A DNA stretch of 64,000 nucleotides. Source: a virus. Shown piece after piece: positions 1 to 9,845 of this stretch (positions are counted from its first letter, which is position 1; each line of letters starts with the position of its first letter). The notes under the pieces were generated by a model. The model was not told the origin of the DNA. It did not search any database and saw nothing but the letters and a program-made list of their open reading frames with translations. The stretch spans positions 16,698-80,697 of IMG/VR virus record IMGVR_UViG_3300020439_000005. One strand, written 5' to 3'. Made by a program: the position numbers and the translations under genes.

Positions 1-21
1 ATAACATGTATGTTTTGTGAA
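1..21 (-). promoter_or_regulatory. Class A promoter for a gene beyond the left edge
   Basis: Read on the minus strand this holds CACAAAAC, 9 nt, then the start of an ATATA box cut by the window edge. It matches the seven complete class A elements elsewhere in the window, so a leftward gene should begin about 26 nt beyond position 1. Confidence 0.7.
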
Positions 22-113
22 ATGAATTATGATTATGACCAATATCTTGTACTACATACAGAGTTCTTGTGTGTGTGTGCCTGTAAGGGGTATTGAATTG
101 GTTTTATTTCCGG

Positions 114-130
114 TAGCCCCGTAGGGGCTA
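114..130 (-). terminator. Hairpin downstream of the tail hub gene
   Basis: A perfect 7-bp inverted repeat (TAGCCCC, 3-nt loop, GGGGCTA) lies 70 nt past the stop of the leftward hub gene. There is no long T-run, so its role as a terminator is inferred from position only. Confidence 0.4.
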
Positions 131-201
131 ATGATGAGGGCTTTTCTTCGACGTATGACTTTCTAACTATATATCGGTGCAAAACCAATATGAAAAGTCA
201 A

Positions 202-2013
202 TCAATTCAGACTCGAATTAGTCGCCATTCTGATAGTCGATGCTATGTCCGGCGGTGCCCTTCCAACTGTTATCGTCATAACAGAATCCATGACTCCGAA
301 GTCCCAACCGATTGAGAATATCTCCTGTCGTCCGGCGAGACCACCATCAACAGATGCAAAGTCGATTATATCTCCGACTCTCATATCGAATCTCTCGGGC
401 AAGCCCTCAACTATCCATTGACTGTATGCGATACCCTGTCGCATCAATATCTGTCGTGCTAGAGTCTCGGCATGTGCTTGAGTTGAGACGTTCTCATCCT
501 TGAAGTATTTAGAGACCGCTCGACCTTGGTGGTTCAGAGATACTGTGGCCGTTATCGTTCCGTCTTTATTCTCGACAGTCACCGTGTTAAAGAAATCACT
601 ATCATTGGTCACACGTTCTACCATGGTTGGGTAGAAATCCTGTGGTACTGATGTTCTCGGTATTCGACCTGCAACATAAGGAGTCAAAGTCGAATCGTGG
701 AGTTCCCGCTTTTCTGCCACGTTGATGTACCCGTACGCATCTGCGTAGATTTGATATTGCCTCGGTGCTGAGTTTACGTAATTCAAAACACTTTGAATTG
801 CTTGTAGTCTAGTCTTGCCTTTGTACTTCAAACCGACAGGAATAGTGAACGGAAGTTCGGCCATCATTCTACCTATTGGTGGTTTGTAGGATGAGTCGGC
901 TACTATCTCTTTGATTAGTGAGGCTATGTTGCCTACACCTGCTGAAAGTTCCTCTGTAATGTATTCGTTCGCCAAGAATCCTAGGGCGTCCATGCAAGTC
1001 AGTTTGATTTCATCAGACGTCTCCTCGATGCCCGATACAAAGCCGGTGAATATCAATGGAGGGTTCGACCACATTCTCGGGGCCAAGTAAACTTGGATTG
1101 TTTCACCTAACGATGCTACGCCGCTCCTTCGACCTGCAACAGAAGATACAGTTATCGACAAAGTTCGAGGTGAGTTCATTTCCTCCTTTGAGGTGATTTT
1201 CCTAACTCCATGTAAGGGCCTACTTCCATTCAGCATTACAGTTGGTTGCCTTGGTGTTGCTTCATCTTCGGCTATTTGACCGTAGATTGTACGACCCATT
1301 ACCTGTCGTGAACGTACGAAGAATACCTTGTGAGGCCAATTATTCCTTAGATTGCCTAGTTGGAATTGTCTAGGTCTGTTCATCCATTGGAGACCCTCGG
1401 GGTTCCAACCACCATTCGAGTACCCTAACTTGCCTAGGTTGAAGGTCGGGTTTGGAAGGACGCTCGTAGGATAGTTCCCTTCGGTGGGTCCGGTGGTGAA
1501 TGCAAAACCCCCACGTGGACCACCACCACGACGAGAAGTCAAATCGTATTGGTCGGGGAAGATGCTAGCCGTTGTATAGAGATAGCCGAACCCATCGTCT
1601 GCTCCTGTGTACCCATCATGTAGGTGCGGGTCGAATGGCTTAGGTGATGCTAGGTTAGTGTAGCAGTACGTCTTAGGTCCGGTGGTTCTCCATATATCAG
1701 TCCCTTGGTTGGGGTGGAGAATCAACCCTAGACCGAAGTCATTTGGATAGTGTGCGGGTCGGTTGATGTCTTCCTTATCTTGAGGGGTCATAGCGTGTTC
1801 GACTTCTGCATCTTTACTGCGGAAGTTCATCCATTGTACTTCGGCCCACGTCCTAGATACAAAACGTGCTATTGCGGTCCTAGGACGACGTGGGTCCTCG
1901 GATAATTCGTCAACATAAGATGCTAAACTCTCGGGTGGCGTGATGACGTATTCATCGTCGTTAGGGTGCCTAACAATGCGAGTATATCGCTCATTCTCGT
2001 CGCTCACGTCCAA
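202..2013 (-). CDS. Tail/baseplate hub-like protein
   Basis: A protein of about 600 aa, last in the leftward tail cluster after the two giant virion proteins. The first 250 residues are rich in Gly, Pro and aromatic residues and resemble nothing I recognise. The second half reads like a phage tail hub of the gp27/XkdQ type: beta-rich segments, an IYADAYGYINV stretch near the middle and a late RVGDIIDF motif. The start is uncertain: TTG at 2013, or GTG six bases later. Hub or baseplate function is inferred from gene order and general appearance; no catalytic motif is visible. Confidence 0.6.
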   Translation of the reverse strand: MDVSDENERYTRIVRHPNDDEYVITPPESLASYVDELSEDPRRPRTAIARFVSRTWAEVQWMNFRSKDAEVEHAMTPQDKEDINRPAHYPNDFGLGLILHPNQGTDIWRTTGPKTYCYTNLASPKPFDPHLHDGYTGADDGFGYLYTTASIFPDQYDLTSRRGGGPRGGFAFTTGPTEGNYPTSVLPNPTFNLGKLGYSNGGWNPEGLQWMNRPRQFQLGNLRNNWPHKVFFVRSRQVMGRTIYGQIAEDEATPRQPTVMLNGSRPLHGVRKITSKEEMNSPRTLSITVSSVAGRRSGVASLGETIQVYLAPRMWSNPPLIFTGFVSGIEETSDEIKLTCMDALGFLANEYITEELSAGVGNIASLIKEIVADSSYKPPIGRMMAELPFTIPVGLKYKGKTRLQAIQSVLNYVNSAPRQYQIYADAYGYINVAEKRELHDSTLTPYVAGRIPRTSVPQDFYPTMVERVTNDSDFFNTVTVENKDGTITATVSLNHQGRAVSKYFKDENVSTQAHAETLARQILMRQGIAYSQWIVEGLPERFDMRVGDIIDFASVDGGLAGRQEIFSIGWDFGVMDSVMTITVGRAPPDIASTIRMATNSSLN

Positions 2014-2044
2014 TCCACGTCATTAACAGGCTATTGACCGTATG

Positions 2045-2056
2045 CTTCATAGGGCG
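2045..2056 (+). promoter_or_regulatory. Class B promoter of groES-groEL
   Basis: CTTCATAGGGCG lies about 30 nt before the GTG at 2076, the same spacing and nearly the same sequence as the leftward class B boxes. It is the main reason for choosing that GTG as the groES start. Confidence 0.55.
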
Positions 2057-2075
2057 TGTCGGTATCGAACCGTTT

Positions 2076-2348
2076 GTGAGAGTTCTCAAGCCGGAGAAGG
2101 GATATTGCTTAGTTAGACGATGGGTACCCGAACAGACTACTACATCGGGTGTGATAATACAGGATGACGCCGCCTCATACGGCTTCGGTGTTATTGATGC
2201 AATTAACCCCGATGGAGGCCGAGAATACGACGTAGGCACCATTGTTTTGATAGCAAGTGATAAAGGAACTCCCGTTCAATGGAACGGTAATGTATGTCTC
2301 ATGGTTAAGATATACGACATAATAGGAACCGTGGAGGAATCAGAATGA
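2076..2348 (+). CDS. groES: GroES co-chaperonin
   Basis: A 90-aa protein of normal GroES size. The N-terminus runs from RVLKPEKGYCLVRR, the usual first beta strand, into a TTTSGVIIQD segment that matches the mobile loop preceding GGIVLP in bacterial GroES. It should form the lid of the GroEL chamber encoded next door. The frame is open upstream to a TTG at 2034, but GTG 2076 fits the family's usual N-terminus and lies about 30 nt after a class B box. The stop overlaps the groEL start (ATGA), so the two genes are translationally coupled. Confidence 0.85.
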   Translation: MRVLKPEKGYCLVRRWVPEQTTTSGVIIQDDAASYGFGVIDAINPDGGREYDVGTIVLIASDKGTPVQWNGNVCLMVKIYDIIGTVEESE

Positions 2349-3919
2349 AGCGTTCGATATTTGGAGAAGAAGCAAGAGAAGCATTGATGCGAGGAATAGA
2401 CGAAGTCGCTAACTCAGTAAAACCAACACTAGGACCTGCGGCTCGTACTGTTATACTAGAGAGGCAGTATGGTTCTCCTATCGTCATCAACGACGGTGTG
2501 ACTATTGCCAAGGACATAGATATGAAAGAGGACCCGTATGCTAATCTCGGTGTTCGCTTGATTCAAGAAGCCGCAAGCAAGGCTCAAGATAACGCAGGTG
2601 ATGGTACTACTACTGCGTCGATACTAACTCAGTCTCTATGTACGAAGGGGTTAGCCGAGATGAAGACAGGTAGGAATCCAATCCATATCAAAAAGGGATT
2701 CGATAAGGCGGTCGAAATTGCAGTAAAGGCGATTGAAGACGCATCTCAAGATGTCGACGACGAATCTTTGGTACACGTTGCTACTATCGCCGCCAACAAT
2801 GATGAGATGATTGGTGGTTTGATTGCCGAGGCTTTCGGCAAGGTCGGTCGAGATGGAATCGTCTCGATTGAAGAATCGAACGGTCTCGATACGACGCTCG
2901 AAGTTGTAGATGGTTTGGAGTTTACTAAGGGTCTCCTTAGCCCACACTTCCTCACCGATGAGGAAAAACAAATCTCGATTTTGAAGAATCCGTTGATTTT
3001 GATTACAGATGAACACATCAAACACGCTCAAGAGATTGTTGATGTTCTGAATTATTCTGCTGAGATGAAAAGACCATTACTCATCGTAGCGGCTAAACTC
3101 GAAGGAGAAGCACTTGCTACACTCGCTTTGAATGCCACACGTGGCGTCCTTGAAGTCGCCGCAGTTGAGGCTCCTTCCTTTGGTAATTCACGTGAAGAAA
3201 TCCTCACCGATATTGCTACGGTCGTTGGTGCAGTTCCTATTTTTGCTAGCAAGGGAATGTCGACACAACGGAACGGCATAGAGTCGCTAGGTCGTGCTAG
3301 TACGGTCAAATGCTCCATGAAGCGAACTACAATAGTCGGTGGAGCAGGTGTTGATTCTGATATTAAGAAAAGACAGGAGGCTTTGATTGCTCAGTCGAAA
3401 GAGGCTGAGACTGATTGGGAAGCCGAGGCTCTGCGAGCAAGAGCGGGCAAGATTTCCGGTGGAGTAGCGGTACTACATATCGGTGGTAAAACAGAAGCCG
3501 AGATGAGGGAGCGTGTGGCACGTGTCGACGATTCTCTGAATGCTACTAGAGCGGCCCTGCAAGAGGGAATAGTGCCGGGTGGTTCTATCATGTACCTACG
3601 TGCTAGGGATGAGATTCTTGATGCCTCAGATGATGCCGAAGGGGACGTTTGGTTGGGTATGATGATGGTTCACGATGCCTTGAGCGAACCGTTCCATCAG
3701 TTATGCTACAATGCAGGTGTCGACGGCTCAGAGGCTTTGGATAAGGTCGTCGAGATGAACGACCCTACATACGGTCTGAATGCTAAGACGCTAGAGTACG
3801 GAGACCTGCTAGAACAGGGAGTCATAGACCCTGCGAAGGTCGTCAAGAACTCACTAGAGACTGCGGCGTCAATAGCGGGTCTCGTATTGACCACCGAAGT
3901 TCTAGTCGCTGAGGACTAG
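2345..3919 (+). CDS. groEL: GroEL-type (group I) chaperonin
   Basis: A 524-aa ATP-dependent protein-folding chaperonin. Family signatures appear in order: VKPTLGPAART near residue 26, NDGVTIAKDI near 50, GDGTTTASIL near 84 (ATP site), KRTTIVGGAG in the middle, VPGGSIMYLRA near 410 and a normal C-terminal equatorial domain. It lacks the GGM-rich tail of bacterial GroEL. The sequence is clearly group I, not the thermosome type typical of archaea. Together with GroES it is one of the few rightward units in the structural half, and it probably folds capsid or other viral proteins. The 3' end overlaps the convergent gene at 3902-4327 by 18 bp. Confidence 0.95.
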   Translation: MKRSIFGEEAREALMRGIDEVANSVKPTLGPAARTVILERQYGSPIVINDGVTIAKDIDMKEDPYANLGVRLIQEAASKAQDNAGDGTTTASILTQSLCTKGLAEMKTGRNPIHIKKGFDKAVEIAVKAIEDASQDVDDESLVHVATIAANNDEMIGGLIAEAFGKVGRDGIVSIEESNGLDTTLEVVDGLEFTKGLLSPHFLTDEEKQISILKNPLILITDEHIKHAQEIVDVLNYSAEMKRPLLIVAAKLEGEALATLALNATRGVLEVAAVEAPSFGNSREEILTDIATVVGAVPIFASKGMSTQRNGIESLGRASTVKCSMKRTTIVGGAGVDSDIKKRQEALIAQSKEAETDWEAEALRARAGKISGGVAVLHIGGKTEAEMRERVARVDDSLNATRAALQEGIVPGGSIMYLRARDEILDASDDAEGDVWLGMMMVHDALSEPFHQLCYNAGVDGSEALDKVVEMNDPTYGLNAKTLEYGDLLEQGVIDPAKVVKNSLETAASIAGLVLTTEVLVAED

Positions 3920-4327
3920 CCAACTGTACCAATTCTCTCGGTGCCATGAAGTCGGATTTCCGTTGAAGACCCATGCTCCTTCGTTTCGGTAGTCTCCGGT
4001 CCAAGGAACATTCTCCTTAGTGCAGAGTGTACTGACTACAAAGTTAGCCCACTTGTTTACACTACCGGACCACTTCTCGCCTTCGTGTGAGGGGTGTTGG
4101 GTGACGACAGTCTCGTTTGGGTTGTTGTGGTCGGTGCATACCCACGCCCAAGGACGCTCGTCGTCGTATGCCGGTGCAGTATAACGTCCATAGACAACCG
4201 TAAAGCCCTCAAAATATAGTGCCCCGTCTCGCATTTCCATGCGTTCGGACCGGCCTACTTCTTCAAGAAGGCCGTTTATTTCAGTCATGATTTCTTCCCG
4301 AGTTGTCGCAAATAACTGTCTGCTCAT
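3902..4327 (-). CDS. Hypothetical protein, class A promoter
   Basis: A 141-aa protein of unknown function, rich in Trp and acidic residues (NENWYSWLVL near the end), with no signal peptide or membrane segment. It is a single-gene unit: a class A box sits 26 nt before its ATG, and its 3' end converges on groEL. Placement behind the same promoter type as the accessory genes at 19.4, 23.7 and 28.0 kb suggests early host-interaction function; that is inference. Confidence 0.8.
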   Translation of the reverse strand: MSRQLFATTREEIMTEINGLLEEVGRSERMEMRDGALYFEGFTVVYGRYTAPAYDDERPWAWVCTDHNNPNETVVTQHPSHEGEKWSGSVNKWANFVVSTLCTKENVPWTGDYRNEGAWVFNGNPTSWHRENWYSWLVLSD

Positions 4328-4348
4328 GTTTAACCGTAGGGGGTTGGG

Positions 4349-4372
4349 GTATATAACATGTATGTTTTGTGA
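4349..4372 (-). promoter_or_regulatory. Class A promoter
   Basis: CACAAAAC, 9 nt, ATATAC, then 26 nt to the ATG at 4327 with no Shine-Dalgarno. The element occupies the gap immediately after the stop of the giant gene ending at 4374. Confidence 0.8.
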
Positions 4373-4373
4373 A

Positions 4374-7300
4374 TCAGAACCCGAACCTGTTGCTCGAACC
4401 TGCTAGAGCGTCTTGGTCTCCTATCCTTGTGATTAGGGCACCCGACCACGGCCAATACAATGTCGAGCCTCCGTGTGGTGTTCTATACCAACATAGAGGA
4501 TTGGCCGACCACGCTAGGTCTAGGTCCGAAGCATTACTGCCCCAAAATCTCTGATACCTTAACTGCGGTTGGTCGTGACTGAAATCCTCTGACCCCGCCA
4601 TTGTCTCGGCGGCACCCATTATGTCGAACTTACTTGTGCTAGCGTTCCATTTTATCGACGGAACAGACAACCAACGGACGTTCATAGAACGGATAACATT
4701 CTCAGATGCAGTAGCGGCGTCAAACTCGAACGAAGGAATCCACACTTCCATGAAGTGAGAGCGAGCAGTCCATATTCCGGTAGCGTCTCCGTATGAGAAC
4801 CCAACCGATGAAAGAGTCGCACTATCCGGCACACCGGGCCATGCTAGAGGGTATGGGTCATCGTCTTCGGGTGTAGGCACCGTACTAAACTCGGATGCAC
4901 TTCTCCATCTTGCTACAATATGCAATTGACCCTTTCCATTCGTAGTCATTGTTAGGGCTGAGATGTCGAATGGATTTCCTGTTATTGGATGGAATATGTG
5001 TTTGGTTGTTTTGTTGGCTTCTGCTAAGTCACGCTTCGCATCCATGGCTACTATCTTAACGTCATAGACTGTGGTTGAGTAAACGAGCATCAGTCTATCT
5101 TCCTCATTGATTAAAGCATCCCAATAGATTACATTATCAGAAGCCGTACTAATTATGATTGGTGAGTTAAACGAATGAGCGGTGCCACTTGAGAATACAC
5201 CTTGGGCTACGAAGATGTCTGAGTCTGCCTCGCTGTTATCAGACTCACGATACAAAATGTACGGCAGGTCATCTCCTCTAAGGCATATCTTAGGTAGGTC
5301 AATATCATGGTCAGATGTAGCAGTTCTGACGACTACCCAACGGCCATCATCCCAAGTTCCGGTCTGACCACTAGGCATAGCAACCCATGATTGATTTACT
5401 TCTTTCATAGTATATACTACTGAATATTCATCTGCTGAATCTACGTAGTGTATCGCCGCTAGGTGAAGCCTGTCCTTCGAGTCACAAACCAAAGACGGTT
5501 GCATTAGATTGTCTCCGGTGCTGAACGGATTGAGAGAACCCGAGATGTTGACGGGCGTCACGGCTGACCAATCCCACTTGTAAACGTGGTCGGGACTACT
5601 TGCCACCATGACTCTATGTGCGTACGTATAGAACAGGCGTCGGTTAGGAACTCCGCTAACCGAAGCGTCACCATCTCTAGCCACTTCGATGACTGCATGA
5701 ATGGTTCCGAAAGAGTCGGATGCGAATGCGGCACCGTATATTTTATCGTTAGAATCGAGGGACTGCGAGCCTATTTCACTAATTAACAATACTTCGTCGA
5801 GTCCACTACCCCCACCATTGTTCTCAGAATGTCTGTTCCAAAACAAATCACTTCCCGGTGGCTTGGTATAATGGACGTACGTAGGTTGGTTCCCACGTGA
5901 TGTTTTCGTCGAAGGTCCCAAATTGAAATGATGAAGTGTTCCATCTTCGGTTCTCAAGATTCTCTGACCTTTGCCAAGGTACCCACTATGAGCAGAAGTA
6001 GCATTTGCAGTCGAGTTAGATTCGTCAGTATTAGAAGTTGCATTACTAGCAGTTGGTTTTATGCCACGTGCGTTAACTATGCTTCCACTATCCCAATACG
6101 GACGAACATGATTGGAGACATGTACTTCAACAGAAGACTTGAGTTGCTCTCCGACTGCTACCCAATCTTTCTTGCTTAGTTCTTGTGTTCTTGCCAACGT
6201 CACATGTGGATAACCTGCCGTGTAGACCTTATCCCAATCATAGTCAGACCCCGTCATAATAGGTACTGCACCTGCATGAAAGTGGTCGGTGGGGTGGTTG
6301 ACCCAAAAGGCGGATAATGAGTTGCCGCTAACGAATGGTCCACCTATGAGTTCGTCGTCTAGTAGAATGTCGTTGTAAAGCACGTTCCCCGAGTTCGTGG
6401 CCCTTCTTGTAGAACCATCCTTCCATAAGTTAGTCCGTAGGTACGACTGTCCTATGGTGTTTCCATCACCTGCTAAATCAAATCCGCTCAACAAATCAGA
6501 TGCTCCCTCAAGATGCAAAGTATCTGTTCGTGAGAATGGAGTTTCTAATTCTAGGTCAAGTGAGCCTTTACCACCTGCTCTAGCCCTCACATGAACTTGC
6601 CCCGGTGCTAAGAGATGCAACGGAATGTCGTAGCCTAGACCACCGTGTACCATCTTCCAAGTTCTGTCTGTTCTGTATGGATGAGTGTTGGTAGACAGCC
6701 CAAAGTGCAAAGGCCCGAAGTGAGAAAACCCACCGAGAGGTCCGACCAATTGTCGACCAACATGTGCCCCACCAACTAAAGAAGCGAATGGTGCGTCAAT
6801 TGACCCTTCGCTATACGAAGTGGTGTCGTAGGAACGTGTGTTGTACAAAGATTCGGGGAAGGCCCATCCCGACCATCCATATTCACAAAACGGACTTGCC
6901 GAAGAACCGAAGTCAGCAAACCCAACCGTAGTCGGTATGAACCTAGTCTTGCGTAGGTGTTGGTATCTATCCACAGCCCATGCGTCTACACCTGCCTTCT
7001 CAGTTGTAATATCATCATAACCATGGTAGTCGACCCTGTCGCACATTTGACGGTATGGGTAGCCATAAAGAATCGTACCATCACTTAGAATATGAGGTAG
7101 GCACTTTGGTAGTACGGCATGAGAGCAACGTCCTTCGGGGTATGAGCCATAGGTTATCGGTATCGCCCTCTGAGCGGATTCGGGGTACCAATAAGCGATA
7201 CGTGAACCGCTCCACCACGTATCTTCTTCAACCCAATTCTGAGTTCCCTTGCTTGCTCCATCAATGGTTGAGTAAGTTATCTCAAACTTGGCTTTGCCCT

Positions 7301-9842
7301 CTCTAACCCTGCCGTTTCTTGCGGGTGTATCGGACCAAAGAAGGACTAGACTTCTTGCACTAGAGTTGGCTACCATCTGACTCCATGTTGGTACATCTCC
7401 AAAGTTAGAACCACCGAATGCGTTGGTAGGGTCGAAGTAATCGTCGTAATTCAGAGCCGTTGGAACTTGGAAATGCCCCGCCGTCTCTGTGCCACTAAGA
7501 GGGTCAGAAGGTGGGGTCTCTCCTTCCCCTTGGTCTATTGCTACACATACTTTCGTAGTAGCGTTGTAATAATATCCCGGAGGACATGGATTAGAGAACC
7601 CGTCGGGGTTGAACGGCCATGCGTTAATGTCGGGTGTTGGATAGTCACCCGAGTTGCTAATCATATCTCGGTGAATAGCGGCCATCATCATTTTTCCATC
7701 TTCCATGATTCGTAGAGATGAACAATGAATAGTTGGATGAAGTAAAGATTCTGCGTAGGAAGTGTGGTCGGGGTGTCTTGCTCTGTCCTTCCTCTCTTGA
7801 CCTATGTATCTCATTAGTTCGACTTGCGGGAATACCCAATCGTGGATAGTCCATTGATACGCTGAATTGGAGATTGTTATTCCTGTTCGGGAGTCAAGGC
7901 TCTCGCTTTTTCCTACTAACAGATTGTACAATGGGTTGTCTGTTGGTGTTGTACTGTCCGTCGTGTACAGAGCGTCATTGTTAGCGGTCCACTTGAAGAT
8001 GAGTAGTTCACTCCCTCTCGGATTACCTGCCGCTCCGCTTCCACCATCGGGCCACACCTGCCCTGTGCCCCAAACTTCTGAGTTGAAGTCGCTCGCATCT
8101 ATCGCATCTGCTCCAACTAATAATTCTCCACCGTACGCATCTGCGTCCCAAAGGTGACTGATTCCTCCTCTTTGGTAGAATCCTCCCGACTCTACGGTGC
8201 CGCATAGTTTGGGTATGCGAGTCCAATTTGGATTAGCAAGAGGTCTGAATGGTGTTATCTGATGTAGACCCCATGAGGTCTGACTGACTGCGAAAGTCTG
8301 AGCGGTCGTTCCCAACTTCACACCTGTTAGCGTTGGGTCTAGTCTGAATACTGCATGATAGATAGTCACGCTGTCTTGTGAGTAGTCTGCGTCGATAAAT
8401 GGTTCATCCAAAGTGGGGTCATTACGGCTTGTGTAGTCTGCGGTTCCTCCTTCCGATACCGTCTTTGGTGTTGGTACTACGGAGACTAATACGTGATAGT
8501 CTACTATCGGCTTTCTGAATGATACTCCCTCTACTGTGACGTTCTCATATCGAATCAAAGATGGGACGACTCGAACTCGGGTCGGCACCTTGTCTGCTAG
8601 GAAAGTGGAGGAGATTGCAGTCGTACCATTCCACGCTCCCGTACCCGTAGTATCTCCATAGATACGTCCACCTGCTAGTGAGTAGGTTGACTTCAAACTG
8701 TTAGTGGTGGTGGTGCCTGTATTGTATGATGCCGAAGTATCGACATTTCTTCCGGTTATGAATCTAGTTTGGTTGTCGTTCGTATCTCCTGTGTACCCCG
8801 ACCTACGAGCCGCCGTACCTAGAGAATCTTGTAGAGGATGTATTGCACTTCCGTTTGTGTAGTTGTATCGAGAACCTGTGGCTAAGGTATGGTCTGCATA
8901 CCACTTGCCATTTCTCAAAAGGCTTTGACCGGAATGAACCTGTACGTTCAGCCCCGAGTATGTTCCTTTAGTCTCGTCCGTAGGTACGTTGTGAAATGCT
9001 GATACTACGAATACGCCATCGTAGCCAATCAAACCACAGGTGTCTAGTACCATGTGGTTTCCCTGTTCAACTCTACCTAGGTCATAAGTTGAGGAACCGT
9101 CTACAACTAGAGGAACTTGTATCGTCTCATAGTTGGTTAGAATGTTAGAAGTCTCAGTAGCACTCTCTGTACTCAGAGGAGAACCTAATGTTGTACCGGA
9201 CGCCAATACAGTTTGACGTGCCCCTAGATTGATTCCCCAAAGAGATGAGCATGCTGTTCCTTGGTTAGTCCTGTTAGTAAGTCCTGTTGTTGTGATGTCG
9301 GACTTATCCGACACGAATCCTACTGTTGAATATGCGGTGTTGTGAAAAGAACCGAACGATATTCCGAGTCCGTTGGAAGCAATATCAGTAGAAGTGTAGA
9401 ATGCTATATTCAACGGAGACCCGTTGGTTGAGGTTCTGCCGAGAGTGAGTTGGTTATCTTGTGCGGGGATTTCAGTTGTGTCTCTCTTGACTGAGAATGT
9501 ATGATTCGCAGGTACGTTGCCTGTGTCTGTTCTTCTCTTGTGTGCCCCGAACCTACCCGGTTCTGTGATGGTCATTACTGTCCCCGATACTGATACCGAG
9601 GTAGCAGATGATGAATGCAGAGAACCTACGACGCTCGCACTTTCTATTTGGCTAGTCTCCAACCAACCGAGGTCGCTGTTCAGACGTGGTGGGGACACGT
9701 TGAGAAGAAGGTCGTATGCGGTGGGGTTTGTTGTTGGGTTCCAAGCATACCGATAAGTCGCTTCGTCATTTACAATAGAGGTTAGAGGAAGACCCGCTTC
9801 TGCACCCACAGGTGGCTTCATATCAACGGGTGTTCGAGGCAT
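4374..9842 (-). CDS. Giant virion protein (1822 aa), tail tip or adhesin
   Basis: The protein is rich in Ser, Thr, Gly, Asn and Tyr, with very few Cys, typical of beta-rich secreted or virion proteins. One Cys-containing patch near residue 760 (CPPGYYYNATTKVC) resembles small disulphide modules of extracellular proteins. The second half contains repeated beta-propeller-like segments with Asp- and Trp-rich turns. It lies 3 nt from the similarly sized gene 9846-15452, directly after the tape measure, where tail tips, central fibres and receptor-binding proteins normally sit. A receptor-binding role is inferred. No enzymatic motif was recognised. Confidence 0.75.
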   Translation of the reverse strand: MPRTPVDMKPPVGAEAGLPLTSIVNDEATYRYAWNPTTNPTAYDLLLNVSPPRLNSDLGWLETSQIESASVVGSLHSSSATSVSVSGTVMTITEPGRFGAHKRRTDTGNVPANHTFSVKRDTTEIPAQDNQLTLGRTSTNGSPLNIAFYTSTDIASNGLGISFGSFHNTAYSTVGFVSDKSDITTTGLTNRTNQGTACSSLWGINLGARQTVLASGTTLGSPLSTESATETSNILTNYETIQVPLVVDGSSTYDLGRVEQGNHMVLDTCGLIGYDGVFVVSAFHNVPTDETKGTYSGLNVQVHSGQSLLRNGKWYADHTLATGSRYNYTNGSAIHPLQDSLGTAARRSGYTGDTNDNQTRFITGRNVDTSASYNTGTTTTNSLKSTYSLAGGRIYGDTTGTGAWNGTTAISSTFLADKVPTRVRVVPSLIRYENVTVEGVSFRKPIVDYHVLVSVVPTPKTVSEGGTADYTSRNDPTLDEPFIDADYSQDSVTIYHAVFRLDPTLTGVKLGTTAQTFAVSQTSWGLHQITPFRPLANPNWTRIPKLCGTVESGGFYQRGGISHLWDADAYGGELLVGADAIDASDFNSEVWGTGQVWPDGGSGAAGNPRGSELLIFKWTANNDALYTTDSTTPTDNPLYNLLVGKSESLDSRTGITISNSAYQWTIHDWVFPQVELMRYIGQERKDRARHPDHTSYAESLLHPTIHCSSLRIMEDGKMMMAAIHRDMISNSGDYPTPDINAWPFNPDGFSNPCPPGYYYNATTKVCVAIDQGEGETPPSDPLSGTETAGHFQVPTALNYDDYFDPTNAFGGSNFGDVPTWSQMVANSSARSLVLLWSDTPARNGRVREGKAKFEITYSTIDGASKGTQNWVEEDTWWSGSRIAYWYPESAQRAIPITYGSYPEGRCSHAVLPKCLPHILSDGTILYGYPYRQMCDRVDYHGYDDITTEKAGVDAWAVDRYQHLRKTRFIPTTVGFADFGSSASPFCEYGWSGWAFPESLYNTRSYDTTSYSEGSIDAPFASLVGGAHVGRQLVGPLGGFSHFGPLHFGLSTNTHPYRTDRTWKMVHGGLGYDIPLHLLAPGQVHVRARAGGKGSLDLELETPFSRTDTLHLEGASDLLSGFDLAGDGNTIGQSYLRTNLWKDGSTRRATNSGNVLYNDILLDDELIGGPFVSGNSLSAFWVNHPTDHFHAGAVPIMTGSDYDWDKVYTAGYPHVTLARTQELSKKDWVAVGEQLKSSVEVHVSNHVRPYWDSGSIVNARGIKPTASNATSNTDESNSTANATSAHSGYLGKGQRILRTEDGTLHHFNLGPSTKTSRGNQPTYVHYTKPPGSDLFWNRHSENNGGGSGLDEVLLISEIGSQSLDSNDKIYGAAFASDSFGTIHAVIEVARDGDASVSGVPNRRLFYTYAHRVMVASSPDHVYKWDWSAVTPVNISGSLNPFSTGDNLMQPSLVCDSKDRLHLAAIHYVDSADEYSVVYTMKEVNQSWVAMPSGQTGTWDDGRWVVVRTATSDHDIDLPKICLRGDDLPYILYRESDNSEADSDIFVAQGVFSSGTAHSFNSPIIISTASDNVIYWDALINEEDRLMLVYSTTVYDVKIVAMDAKRDLAEANKTTKHIFHPITGNPFDISALTMTTNGKGQLHIVARWRSASEFSTVPTPEDDDPYPLAWPGVPDSATLSSVGFSYGDATGIWTARSHFMEVWIPSFEFDAATASENVIRSMNVRWLSVPSIKWNASTSKFDIMGAAETMAGSEDFSHDQPQLRYQRFWGSNASDLDLAWSANPLCWYRTPHGGSTLYWPWSGALITRIGDQDALAGSSNRFGF

Positions 9843-9845
9843 GTA

